Below are positions 55,350 through 63,806 of a stretch of 64,000 bases of DNA, one piece after another. Below the pieces are notes generated by a model, which worked only from the letters and a program-made list of their open reading frames with translations, did not search any database and had not been told where the DNA came from. Origin of the DNA: Pseudomonas putida (GTDB lineage Bacteria; Pseudomonadota; Gammaproteobacteria; Pseudomonadales; Pseudomonadaceae); assembly GCF_022627325.1 (NCBI RefSeq), contig NZ_JAETZZ010000001.1, forward strand, positions 558,001 through 622,000, written 5' to 3'. Positions within the stretch are counted from its first letter, which is position 1, and the number at the start of each line of letters is the position of its first letter. The translations under genes and the position numbers were made by a program.

Positions 55350-55591
55350 GCCAGTCCCGCCGAAGCTCCCTGATCGAAGCCGGGATCAATACCATGATCG
55401 GCTTCGGCATCAACTACCTGGCGAACCTGGTAGTCCTGCCGATGTTCGGAATGCACGTCTCGCTAAGGGACAACTTCTTCATGGGCCTGGTCTACACCGC
55501 AATTTCCGTGGTGCGCAGCTACGCGGTACGCCGCTGGTTTAACGCCAGAATCGCCGCAATGTCCCGCCGAATAGTCGGGGGACCACAGTAG
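55346..55591 (+). CDS. DUF7220-like phage membrane protein
   Basis: 81 residues. SRRSSLIEAGINTMIGFGINYLANLVVLPMFGM and NFFMGLVYTAISVVRSYAVRRWFN: two helices and a basic end. The same short membrane protein is common in tailed phages. The ATG at 55346 overlaps the previous stop (ATGA). Confidence 0.7.
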   Translation: MSQSRRSSLIEAGINTMIGFGINYLANLVVLPMFGMHVSLRDNFFMGLVYTAISVVRSYAVRRWFNARIAAMSRRIVGGPQ

Positions 55592-55603
55592 GATTAACGA
55601 GCC
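55578..55603 (+). promoter_or_regulatory. Candidate phage promoter D
   Basis: GGGGACCACAGTAGGATTAA followed by CGAGCC; 17 of 21 bases match candidate B from CCACA onward. It is the only such box in the gap before the structural genes, a good place for late transcription. Confidence 0.5.
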
Positions 55604-55798
55604 GTGAAAACGGAAAGATTCCCCAACGTTCCCCGTGAGCTGCTGGTGGAGCTGGAGAAGCGATTCCCCAACGTCCTGCCTGTAGACCCTCACATCACCA
55701 TCCATGAAGTGAACATCCGTCAAGGACAGCAAGAAGTCATCCGACTCCTGCGTAGCCGCTTCGACATCCAAAACACCACTGTTCTGGAATCACAATAA
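55604..55798 (+). CDS. Small phage protein, unknown
   Basis: 64 residues from a GTG: RFPNVPRELLVELEKRFPNVLP, then a short helix-rich end. It directly follows promoter candidate D and overlaps the next start by 1 bp. The position of T7 gene 6.5-7. Confidence 0.65.
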   Translation: MKTERFPNVPRELLVELEKRFPNVLPVDPHITIHEVNIRQGQQEVIRLLRSRFDIQNTTVLESQ

Positions 55799-56016
55799 TG
55801 TGTTCGCACTCAAGCACACCTAAGACGACTGTAGCGGCCCCAACGCCTGCCCCAGCCGCGCCCACGGTGCAATCCGCGCCTGCGACAAGTAACACCGCAG
55901 AAAGCACCGATACCCAACAGGCTCAGTCCGCAGCGAACGGGCGCAAGTCCCTTCGCATCGACCTGACCCAAGCATCCACCGGGAGTAGCTCTTCGGGGCT
56001 GAACATCCCTCTATAA
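55798..56016 (+). CDS. gp7.3/gp6.7-like virion protein
   Basis: 72 residues. Low-complexity Ala/Pro/Thr N-terminus and the C-terminal GRKSLRIDLTQASTGSSSSGLNIP, which recalls T7 gp7.3 (GGKKSLSVARSSGGGINI). In T7 this is a small particle protein needed for adsorption. It precedes the portal gene, as in T7. Confidence 0.7.
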   Translation: MCSHSSTPKTTVAAPTPAPAAPTVQSAPATSNTAESTDTQQAQSAANGRKSLRIDLTQASTGSSSSGLNIPL

Positions 56017-56025
56017 CGAGACCCC

Positions 56026-57600
56026 ATGGCGAAGACCGAGCAAGAACCCGAACGGGGCCTTGCCGCTAGTCTTTATGCCAAGCTCGCACCAGACCGCGAG
56101 ACCTTCCTACAGAGGGCACGGGACTGTTCCAAGTACAGTATCCCAACCCTGATCCCGCCTGCCGGTCACGCAAGTGGCACGAAGTTCTACACCCCATGGC
56201 AAGCGGTGGCCGCCCGAGGCGTTAACAACCTCGGGGCAAAGTTACTCATGGCCTTGCTCCCACCGAACTCTCCGTTCTTCCGCCTGGAGATCGACGAGTT
56301 CACCGAAGAGAAGCTGACAAGCAATCCTCAGATGCACGCCGATGTCCAAGCGGGCCTGGCGAAGATTGAGCGAGCGGTGCAAACCGAGATTGAAACCACC
56401 GCCATCCGCGTGACTGGTTTTGAGTTGCTCAAGCATTTGATTGTTGGCGGCAACGGCCTTGTGTACCTGCCTCAGCAGGGCGGCATGAAGTTCTACCCCC
56501 TTGACCGCTACGTGGTCCGGCGTGACCCCATGGGTAACGTCCTGGACATCGTGGTCAAGGAGGAGGTCTCCCTGGCGGTACTGCCAGAAGAGGCCCGGTC
56601 ATTAGTCGAACCTGGCGATGACTCCGGCGACACCCCGCGAGACCATAACAAGAACGTCTCGATCTACACCCACATCACCCTCAAAGGTGAGACCTGGAAT
56701 GTGTATCAGGAGGTTAAGGGCCAGATTGTCCCCGGCTCCCGAGGCACGTACCCGAAAGACAAGTGCGCCTGGCTCCCGATTCGATTCGTCAAGATCGACG
56801 GTGAGAACTATGGCCGCTCCTATGTGGAAGAGTACCTGGGCGACATCAAGTCGCTGGAAGGTCTCTCCCAGGCCATCGTGGAAGGCTCCGCAGCCTCCGC
56901 CAAAGTCCTGTTCCTGGTGAACCCCAACGGGGTCACTAGCTCCAGTGAACTGGCCGAAGCGCCGAATGGCGAATTTGTGGATGGCGTGGCATCTGATGTC
57001 CAGGCCCTCCAGCTTCAAAAGTCCGGTGACTTCCGTGTGGCACTGGAGACCATCAACACCATCACTGAGCGCCTTGAGTTCGCATTCATGCTGAACTCCG
57101 CGATTCAGCGGAATGGTGAGCGAGTTACAGCCGAAGAAATCCGGTACATGGCCGGGGAATTGGAAGCCGCCTTGGGCGGTGTCTACTCCATCCTCAGCCA
57201 AGAATTCCAGCTTCCGCTAGTCAACCGCATCATGTTCTCGATGCAGCGCCGCAAGAAGCTCCCCGAGCTGCCCAAGGGCACCGTTAGCCCCACCATTGTG
57301 ACGGGTATGGAGGCCCTTGGACGTGGCAATGACCTGACCAAACTGGACCAGTTCATCTCCACCATCATGCAGATTCCTGATGCCGCCTCCCGGATCAACT
57401 GGGGCAACTACATGACCCGCAGGGCCACCGCCCTCGGGATCGACACAGACGGCCTGGTGAAGACCGACCAAGAGGTCCAGCAGGAACAACAACAGCAACA
57501 GATGCAGCAGGCAATGCAGTCGGGCGTAGCCCCGGCAGTGCAGGCCGCTGGTCGCATGATGGAGAAAGGCCAACCCGATGGCAGCCAAGCGCAAACCTAA
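56026..57600 (+). CDS. Head-tail connector / portal protein (gp8-like)
   Basis: 524 residues (T7: 536). RGVNNLGAKLLMALLPPNSPFFRL, GLVYLPQQGGMKFYPLDRYVVRRD and NGERVTAEEIRYMAGELEAALGGVYSILSQEFQLPLVNR are typical of podovirus portals. A glutamine-rich end (QEQQQQQMQQAMQ) follows. Forms the 12-mer through which DNA is packaged. Confidence 0.95.
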   Translation: MAKTEQEPERGLAASLYAKLAPDRETFLQRARDCSKYSIPTLIPPAGHASGTKFYTPWQAVAARGVNNLGAKLLMALLPPNSPFFRLEIDEFTEEKLTSNPQMHADVQAGLAKIERAVQTEIETTAIRVTGFELLKHLIVGGNGLVYLPQQGGMKFYPLDRYVVRRDPMGNVLDIVVKEEVSLAVLPEEARSLVEPGDDSGDTPRDHNKNVSIYTHITLKGETWNVYQEVKGQIVPGSRGTYPKDKCAWLPIRFVKIDGENYGRSYVEEYLGDIKSLEGLSQAIVEGSAASAKVLFLVNPNGVTSSSELAEAPNGEFVDGVASDVQALQLQKSGDFRVALETINTITERLEFAFMLNSAIQRNGERVTAEEIRYMAGELEAALGGVYSILSQEFQLPLVNRIMFSMQRRKKLPELPKGTVSPTIVTGMEALGRGNDLTKLDQFISTIMQIPDAASRINWGNYMTRRATALGIDTDGLVKTDQEVQQEQQQQQMQQAMQSGVAPAVQAAGRMMEKGQPDGSQAQT

Positions 57601-57739
57601 AGAGCCCGAAGAGGGCGCAGTCCCTGAGCCCCTTATCGAATACTTCGGTGAGGGCGCAGAGCAAGTTCAATTCAACATCAACCCCCAGGCCAAGCGATAC
57701 CGAGTGTTCGCTAATGGCCGCGTTCTCGAAGACCTTTAA
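57578..57739 (+). CDS. Small phage protein between portal and scaffold
   Basis: 53 residues: MAAKRKPKEPEEGAVPEPLI followed by EQVQFNINPQAKRYRVFANGRVLEDL. Overlaps the portal end by 23 bp and the scaffold start by 1 bp (TAATG). Unknown. Confidence 0.65.
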   Translation: MAAKRKPKEPEEGAVPEPLIEYFGEGAEQVQFNINPQAKRYRVFANGRVLEDL

Positions 57740-58518
57740 TGGAAAGCATTGAAATCGTAACCCCGAACCCGTCTGCCCCCGAAGGGCATGATGAGGCAAT
57801 GATTGCCGCAATCGACAAGGCCAATGCTGGCCCGGTAGGCGACAACATCACGACCCCTGCTGAAACCGTAGAGCGCCCCGAGGGCCTGCCCGAAGGCTTC
57901 GATTCCTGGGATCAGTTGGCAAAAGCTTACGCCGACCTCAAGGCACCTGCCGCCGAAACTCCAGCAGCGCCCGTAGAGCCCGAACCCTCTACGGCCACCC
58001 CGGATGAGGCGAGCCAGGCCCTTGAGTCGAAAGGCTTGGACCTGGCTGAGTTCTCCCAGGAGTTCGACCGAACTGGCGCACTGAGTTCTGAAAGCTATGA
58101 ACGACTGGCTAAAGCGGGGTATCCGCGTGGCGTGGTCGATCAATACGTAGCAGGCCAGCAGGCTCTGGCAGACCAGCACATCTCCGCAATCAAGGGGGAA
58201 GCTGGCGGTGTCGATGAGTACGCAAGCCTGGTCACATGGGCCAAGGCCAACTTGGCACCGGCCCAAATTGAAGCCTTCAACACCGCTGTGAATGGCAACC
58301 TGGAACAAGCGAAGCTGGCCGTTAACGGCCTCAACGCCCAGTACCGGGCCGCCATTGGCACCGAACCAAATCTCATTGGTGGCGGCAAAGCAGCCGCAGC
58401 CGATGTCTTCGAATCCACCTCCCAGGTGACTGAGGCGATGAGCGACAAGCGCTACCGCAGTGACCCGGCATACCGTGCCAAAGTCCAGGCCAAGCTCCTC
58501 CGTTCCAACGTCTTCTGA
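57739..58518 (+). CDS. Capsid assembly scaffolding protein (gp9-like)
   Basis: 259 residues, acidic and helical, with proline- and alanine-rich linker (about 74-95) and a basic C-terminal capsid-binding end MSDKRYRSDPAYRAKVQAKLLRSN. Located between portal and capsid genes like T7 gp9. Guides procapsid assembly and leaves before maturation. Confidence 0.88.
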   Translation: MESIEIVTPNPSAPEGHDEAMIAAIDKANAGPVGDNITTPAETVERPEGLPEGFDSWDQLAKAYADLKAPAAETPAAPVEPEPSTATPDEASQALESKGLDLAEFSQEFDRTGALSSESYERLAKAGYPRGVVDQYVAGQQALADQHISAIKGEAGGVDEYASLVTWAKANLAPAQIEAFNTAVNGNLEQAKLAVNGLNAQYRAAIGTEPNLIGGGKAAAADVFESTSQVTEAMSDKRYRSDPAYRAKVQAKLLRSNVF

Positions 58519-58545
58519 CGCCTGGCCGCAATAAGAAAAATAACA

Positions 58546-59004
58546 ATGAGCGGCTTCACCGACGAACACTTCTCCATCAAGTGGATGGAGGAAGTGGATG
58601 GCGTGGACTACTGGGCGTCTTCGTCCTTTCGCTACTGGATCGGTCCCATTGGGACTGGCCGGTATGTGGATGTCCCCGCTGGCTTCATCACTGATGGGGC
58701 CTCTGTACCCCGTCCGTTCTGGTCAATGATCCCCCCATGGGGCACCTACGGCCAGGCGGCAATCGTCCATGACTACCTGTGCGAGACCCTCACCGTGCAA
58801 CTAGCCGGTGTGCCAATACGCATCACCCGAAAAGAGTGCGATGGAATCTTGCTCCAGGCCATGACCGACCTTGGAGTTCCCCTGTGGAAACGCTCCGTAA
58901 TTTATGGGGCCGTGCGTGCTTACGCATTGGCCGCAAACGTGACCCAGCCATCCGGCCTGGTTCAACTCCCAACCCAAACCCAACAAAAGGAAACACCCCA
59001 ATGA
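58546..59004 (+). CDS. DUF1353 protein
   Basis: 152 residues. YVDVPAGFITDGASVPRPFW and YGQAAIVHDYLCE are the DUF1353 signature (conserved Thr/Asp and HD). The family is common in phages; its role is not known. Its place between scaffold and capsid is not a T7 arrangement. The stop overlaps the next start. Confidence 0.8.
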   Translation: MSGFTDEHFSIKWMEEVDGVDYWASSSFRYWIGPIGTGRYVDVPAGFITDGASVPRPFWSMIPPWGTYGQAAIVHDYLCETLTVQLAGVPIRITRKECDGILLQAMTDLGVPLWKRSVIYGAVRAYALAANVTQPSGLVQLPTQTQQKETPQ

Positions 59005-59210
59005 GCTTTTTGAAAACCGTAGCCGTAGACGCTGAGTCGTTCCTGGCAAAAGTCCTGGCGAACCTGGTCTCCGAAGTTGCCGCTGACGGCACCGTGACCA
59101 AGGCCGATGCAATCCAGGCAGTGGCATCTGCCGCTGTTTCGACCCTGGCTAGCGCCACCAGCGCTTCCAGCACTGCCGCTGTATCTGGTGCCGTTGTCGC
59201 TGACAACTGA
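59001..59210 (+). CDS. Small Ala/Ser/Val-rich phage protein
   Basis: 69 residues: MSFLKTVAVDAESFLAKVLA then an Ala/Ser-rich half ending AVVADN. Amphipathic helix first, weakly hydrophobic second half. Coupled to the DUF1353 gene (ATGA). Could be a minor head or decoration protein, or membrane-active; not recognised. Confidence 0.6.
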   Translation: MSFLKTVAVDAESFLAKVLANLVSEVAADGTVTKADAIQAVASAAVSTLASATSASSTAAVSGAVVADN

Positions 59211-59222
59211 TCCACCCGGCCT

Positions 59223-59246
59223 GGCCCGTAGCCGTTAATACGGGCC
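59223..59246 (+). promoter_or_regulatory. Perfect hairpin in the capsid leader
   Basis: GGCCCGTA-GCCGTTAA-TACGGGCC: 8-bp stem, 8-base loop, no T run. It lies 125 bp before the capsid ATG, so it may be an RNA processing or stability element for capsid mRNA, as T7 has before gene 10. Confidence 0.5.
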
Positions 59247-59370
59247 GCCTCAGCACCTTGAGAAGCAACAGAAAAGTCCAGCCGCACTGCGCCCCTGCGC
59301 GGTGGCAACGCGGGCCACGGGATTCACCCCGGCTCGCTCCATCGACTTTTTCTCAAGGATTCACCCCTCA

Positions 59371-60339
59371 ATGTCTGATGCAACTGTTTCCCGCCTGGGC
59401 CAAGCGAACCTGACCGGCGATGCCAAAGCGCTGTTCCTGAAAGTGTTCTCGGGCGAAGTCCTGACTGCCTTCCAGGAGTCGTGCGTCACCGCTGACAAGC
59501 ACCTGGTCCGCACCATTACCAGCGGCAAGTCCGCCCAGTTCCCAATCCTGGGCAAAATCTCGGCCCAGTACCACACTCCGGGCGCTGAGATTGCTGGCCT
59601 GAGCGTGCCTGCGAACGAGCAAGTCATCACCATTGACGACCTGCTTATCTCGCACGCATTCATCGCTTCCATCGACGAAGCCATGAACCACTACGATGTC
59701 CGTGGTCCGTACTCGACTGAGATGGGCCGCGCCCTGTCGTACACCTACGACAAGCACATCCTGCAACTGGGCGTCCTGGCTGCCCGCGCATCGGCCCCGG
59801 TTTCGACCGAAGCTGGTGGCGGTTCGGTTACTGACTCCGCGCTGCTGACCGATACCACTGGCGAAGCCCTGGTAGCTGCACTGTTCGCAGCCGCGCAGAA
59901 GCTAGATGAGAAATTCATCCCGGCTGATGAGCGTTACGCCTACCTGACCCCAGCGGCGTACTACATGCTGGCTCAGAACACCAAACTGATGAACTCCCTG
60001 TGGGGCGGCCAAGGCAGCTATGCCAAGGGCGAACTGCCACAGGTGGCGGGCATCAACCTGGTGAAAGCTGTTCACGCTCCGTTCGGTTCCAACATCGCCA
60101 CCGTTGCGAATGGCGGCACCGCGCTGACCGCAGGCACCAGCGACAAGTACGCTGTAGATGCCACCAGCACCGCAGCCCTGGTCATGCACAAGGCCGCAGT
60201 CGGCACCGTCAAGCTGATGGACCTGGCGATGGAGTCGGACTACGACATCCGCCGTCAAGGCACCCTCATGGTCGCCAAGTACGCCATGGGCCACGGCATC
60301 CTCCGCCCAGCAGCCGCTGTCGAGCTGAAAACCGCCTAA
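59371..60339 (+). CDS. Major capsid protein (gp10-like)
   Basis: 322 residues (T7 gp10A: 345). VSRLGQANLTGDAKALFLKVFSGEVLTAFQE, HLVRTITSGKSAQFPILGKI and DDLLISHAFIASIDEAMNHYDVR are T7-type capsid blocks. The ATG at 59371 follows AAGGA; the frame runs upstream to 59302 without homology. The gene is followed by a strong terminator. No frameshift site for a 10B form is visible. Confidence 0.95.
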   Translation: MSDATVSRLGQANLTGDAKALFLKVFSGEVLTAFQESCVTADKHLVRTITSGKSAQFPILGKISAQYHTPGAEIAGLSVPANEQVITIDDLLISHAFIASIDEAMNHYDVRGPYSTEMGRALSYTYDKHILQLGVLAARASAPVSTEAGGGSVTDSALLTDTTGEALVAALFAAAQKLDEKFIPADERYAYLTPAAYYMLAQNTKLMNSLWGGQGSYAKGELPQVAGINLVKAVHAPFGSNIATVANGGTALTAGTSDKYAVDATSTAALVMHKAAVGTVKLMDLAMESDYDIRRQGTLMVAKYAMGHGILRPAAAVELKTA

Positions 60340-60349
60340 CCACCAACCT

Positions 60350-60388
60350 AGCCTCACTCAAGGACTTCCTTGTGTGGGGCTTTTTTTT
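60350..60388 (+). terminator. Strong terminator after the capsid gene (T-phi equivalent)
   Basis: AGCCTCAC-TCAAGGA / TCCTTG-T-GTGGGGCT stem followed by eight T. The place is that of the T7 phage-polymerase terminator T-phi, directly behind gene 10. Confidence 0.9.
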
Positions 60389-60400
60389 CGTGCCTAGAAA

Positions 60401-60988
60401 ATGAAGACACTCGCCCAAACGACCGAGCTAGATGCCGTAAACATCATGCTCAATACCATTGGCGAGTCGCCAGTCAACTCCCTGGATGATGGCCTTCCCG
60501 TAGCGGATGCCGCCATCGCACGCTCAGTCCTCCGCGAAGTCACCATCGACGTGCAATCGCCTGGATGGCAGTTCAACACTGAGCGCAACTACAAGCTGAC
60601 TCCGGCTCTCCTCACGAAGTACATCACCGTTCCCGGCAATTGCCTGGAGGTCACGCCAAGCGGGAAGAGCGCCACCCTGGACATCACACTCCGAGGGACG
60701 CGCATCTACGACCGCCAGAACCACACGTATGAGTTCGGCTCCTCGATCACCGTGGATATGGTCGTTCTCCTGGACTTCGCAGAACTTCCCCAATCGGTGC
60801 GGCACTACATCACCATCCGGGCCTCCCGTGTTTTCCAGCAGCGGAACGTGGGCTCTGATGTCCTCAACGGGTTCACCGAGAAGGACGAAACGCGGGCCCT
60901 GGTCGCCATCCGAAAATACGATTCGGAGACCGGGGGCTACAACGTGCTGACCGGCAACTACTCCGTAATGCGGGTACTTGACCGATAG
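60401..60988 (+). CDS. Tail tube protein A (gp11-like)
   Basis: 195 residues (T7: 196). ELDAVNIMLNTIGESPVNSLD, RSVLREVTIDVQSPGWQFNTE and ITIRASRVFQQRNVGS are conserved gp11 blocks. It joins portal to nozzle. Overlaps nothing; 3 bp before the tube B gene. Confidence 0.94.
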   Translation: MKTLAQTTELDAVNIMLNTIGESPVNSLDDGLPVADAAIARSVLREVTIDVQSPGWQFNTERNYKLTPALLTKYITVPGNCLEVTPSGKSATLDITLRGTRIYDRQNHTYEFGSSITVDMVVLLDFAELPQSVRHYITIRASRVFQQRNVGSDVLNGFTEKDETRALVAIRKYDSETGGYNVLTGNYSVMRVLDR

Positions 60989-60991
60989 CCT

Positions 60992-63337
60992 ATGTCCCTA
61001 ATCTCATCCTCTATTCCGAACTTCGTTAACGGCGTTTCCCAGCAGCCCTTCACCCTCCGCCTGGCCTCCCAACTGGACGCCCAAGAGAACGGCATCTCAA
61101 CCGTTTCTGAGGGCCTGATGAAGCGCCCCCCGACCACCCACCTGGCCCGAGTGACTGCCTCTCCACTGGAGTCGGCATTCGTCCACACCATCAACCGTGA
61201 CTCCACCGAACGCTATCAAGTAGCGATCACCAACGGAGGGCTCCGTGTATTTGCCGTAGACGGCTCTGAGCGCACGGTGTCTTTCCCGGACGGAACCAGC
61301 TACCTGGCAGCAAGTGACCCAGCGAGCGACTTCACGGCCATCACTGTGGCGGACTACACCTTCATCGTGAACAAGGCCATCACTGTGGCGAACCGCGCAG
61401 CAGTGAGCGGAACCCGTGGGCCCGAGGCATTGATTAGTGTCATCCAAGGCAACTACGGGCGAACCTACGGGGTCATCTTAAACGGCGTGACTGTGGCTAC
61501 ATACGCGACCCCAGATGGGTCCGATGCCACAAAGACCGCTCTGGCCTCCACGGATTACATCGCCACTGAGCTGGTGGCGGGCATCCAAAGCGCTGGCTTC
61601 ACATGCGTGCGTGCGGGCTCGTGCCTGTACATCACCAGCACCGCGGACTTCACCATCGACTGTTACGATGGCTTCAACAACAACGCCATGAAGGCGTACA
61701 AAAAGGTAGTCCAGTCGTTCTCCACGCTGCCTTCCAACTGCACCCAGGCCGGTGGCTGCCTGTTCGAAATTACCGGCGACCCCGGCGATTCTTCGGACGA
61801 CTACTACGTCTATTACGATGTTGGCACTGACAGCACAGGCGTGTGGCGTGAGTGTGTCGGTCCTGGTGTAGCGCTGGGCCTGGATGGCTCAACCATGCCG
61901 CACACGCTGGTCCGTAACGCGGACGGCACCTTCACCTTCCAGGCTGCCACCTGGACGGACAGAGTGGCCGGTGATGCGGACACTAACGAAGACCCGTCTT
62001 TTGTGGGCCGGACAATCAACGATGTTGTCTTCTACCGGAACCGCCTGGGGTTCCTTGCCGATGAGGCCGTGATTTTCTCGGAGTCGGGGAAATACTGGAA
62101 CTTCTACCGCACCACCGTGACGGAGCTTCTGGACAGCGACCCTATCGACGTATCCAGCACGTACACCAAAGTGGCGATCCTCAAGCACGCGGTGTCGTTC
62201 AATAAGCAACTCCTGCTGTTCTCCGATGAGGTCCAATTCCTGATCGACAACGGGGACACCCTCACGCCCAAAACCATCTCCATCAAGCCATCCACGGAGT
62301 TCGTGTGTAACGCCCTGACCACTCCCCAGTCCGTGGGGAAGAACGTCTACTTTGCCTCCGACCGGGAGAACTGGACGGCCATCCGGGAATACTTCACGGA
62401 CACGAACGATGTCTCCAACGACTCCACGGACGTGGCCTCGCACGTCCCCCAGTACATCCCTTCGGGTGTGTTCAAGATTGCCTCATCCAGTTCTGAGGAT
62501 ATGTTGTGCGTCCTCACCACCGGGGACCGCCATTCGATCTACGTGTACAAGTTCTACTGGGACGGTGACACGAAGGTGCAAAGCTCCTGGAGCAAATGGA
62601 CCTTCCCGGACACCGATACCATCCTGAATGCTGAGTTCCTGGACTCCGAAGTGTTCCTGGCGATCAACCGTGCCGATGGCCTGTACTTCGAAAAGCTCAC
62701 CGTAGCGACGGACAGCCTGGGGACAAATGAGCCGTACCTGGTTCACCTGGACCGCAAGCAGTACGTCACGAAGGACACCCTGAGCTACTCCGATGGATAC
62801 ACCACCATCCCGCACTCATGGGCCATGGATGATGGGACATACATGGCTGTGACCGCCACCGGGCAGACCCTCAAGCCTGGCGTGGTCGCGGAAATCGTGT
62901 GGGATGGGTCAACGGCAAAGGTGAAGGGGAATTACACCACCTCGGACCTAATCGTCGGTCGGCAGTACGTGTTCAGCTTCCAGCTAAGCACCATCACCGT
63001 GAAGACCCAAAGCGCAGGCGGGGGGACCAAGAGCGACACCGAAGGCCGCCTCCAGCTTCGTAAGGCTTCCGTGAACTTCGCCAACACCGGGTACTTCCAG
63101 GTGAAGGTGACGCCACGTTATCGGGACACCTATACCTACACCTACTCGGGCAAGGTACTGGGCACCCCGAGCGCCACATTAGGACAGGCAGAGCTGAGCA
63201 CCGGCAAGTTCACGTTCCCCATCATGACTCAGAACACGGATGCCACCATCGTCATCGAGAACGGCTCACCGATGCCTTCGGCCTTCCTGAGCGCTGACTG
63301 GGAGGGCTTCTTTGTCAAACGCAGCCAGGCTGTCTGA
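60992..63337 (+). CDS. Tail tube protein B / nozzle (gp12-like)
   Basis: 781 residues (T7: 794). Starts SSIPNFVNGVSQQPFTLRLASQLDAQENG, the gp12 signature. Later DVVFYRNRLGFLADEAVIFSESGKYWNFYRTT. Forms the hexameric tail nozzle. Confidence 0.95.
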   Translation: MSLISSSIPNFVNGVSQQPFTLRLASQLDAQENGISTVSEGLMKRPPTTHLARVTASPLESAFVHTINRDSTERYQVAITNGGLRVFAVDGSERTVSFPDGTSYLAASDPASDFTAITVADYTFIVNKAITVANRAAVSGTRGPEALISVIQGNYGRTYGVILNGVTVATYATPDGSDATKTALASTDYIATELVAGIQSAGFTCVRAGSCLYITSTADFTIDCYDGFNNNAMKAYKKVVQSFSTLPSNCTQAGGCLFEITGDPGDSSDDYYVYYDVGTDSTGVWRECVGPGVALGLDGSTMPHTLVRNADGTFTFQAATWTDRVAGDADTNEDPSFVGRTINDVVFYRNRLGFLADEAVIFSESGKYWNFYRTTVTELLDSDPIDVSSTYTKVAILKHAVSFNKQLLLFSDEVQFLIDNGDTLTPKTISIKPSTEFVCNALTTPQSVGKNVYFASDRENWTAIREYFTDTNDVSNDSTDVASHVPQYIPSGVFKIASSSSEDMLCVLTTGDRHSIYVYKFYWDGDTKVQSSWSKWTFPDTDTILNAEFLDSEVFLAINRADGLYFEKLTVATDSLGTNEPYLVHLDRKQYVTKDTLSYSDGYTTIPHSWAMDDGTYMAVTATGQTLKPGVVAEIVWDGSTAKVKGNYTTSDLIVGRQYVFSFQLSTITVKTQSAGGGTKSDTEGRLQLRKASVNFANTGYFQVKVTPRYRDTYTYTYSGKVLGTPSATLGQAELSTGKFTFPIMTQNTDATIVIENGSPMPSAFLSADWEGFFVKRSQAV

Positions 63338-63806
63338 GGTCGCGTGGGTACTGGAGACGACACCGGCACACTGCCATGAGCTGGCCGCCAACATGCGGGA
63401 GGAGGACCGGGATGAAATCTGGAAGTCCTCCCGCTTGCACCCCCTGGACGCATTACTCCTGGGGCAGATGGATTCGCTGCGCACCTGGACCTACCTGGTT
63501 CATGGGCGCGTGGTCGCCATCTTCGGCGTGGCCCCGCTGACTGAGATGGTCGGCGCTCCGTGGATGCTCGCTTCCTCCGAGCTTTCAAAGGCCCGCAAGA
63601 CATTCCTGGCGCACTGCCGGGACTACATCAACCAAATGCACGAACTGCGTCCGGTACTCATGAACCGGGCGTGGACGGGCAACCCTGTTCATCTCCTGTG
63701 GCTACGCTGGCTGGGCTTTGAGTTCTGTGACCCGGAACCCTTCGGCCCTGATGGCGAAGCCTTCCAGGAATTCCAGAAGGTCCAATTCCCATGTGTACCA
63801 TCGTAG
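63312..63806 (+). CDS. gp13-like internal virion protein
   Basis: 164 residues (T7: 138) from a TTG at 63312 that has GGAGGG five bases before it and overlaps gp12 by 26 bp. MSNAARLSEVAWVLETTPAH...ELAANMREEDRDEIWKSS and ALLLGQMDSLRTWTYLVHGRVVAIFGV read like the gp13 family, which has an acetyltransferase-like fold. It helps assemble the internal core. A later GTG in VAWVLE is a less likely start. Confidence 0.82.
   Translation: MSNAARLSEVAWVLETTPAHCHELAANMREEDRDEIWKSSRLHPLDALLLGQMDSLRTWTYLVHGRVVAIFGVAPLTEMVGAPWMLASSELSKARKTFLAHCRDYINQMHELRPVLMNRAWTGNPVHLLWLRWLGFEFCDPEPFGPDGEAFQEFQKVQFPCVPS

Noticed and set aside
59236..59242. T7 promoter start TAATACG before the capsid gene
   Set aside because: Only 7 bases match; it lies in the loop and stem of a perfect hairpin and is not followed by CACTATAG. 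The polymerase should not use T7 promoters anyway.
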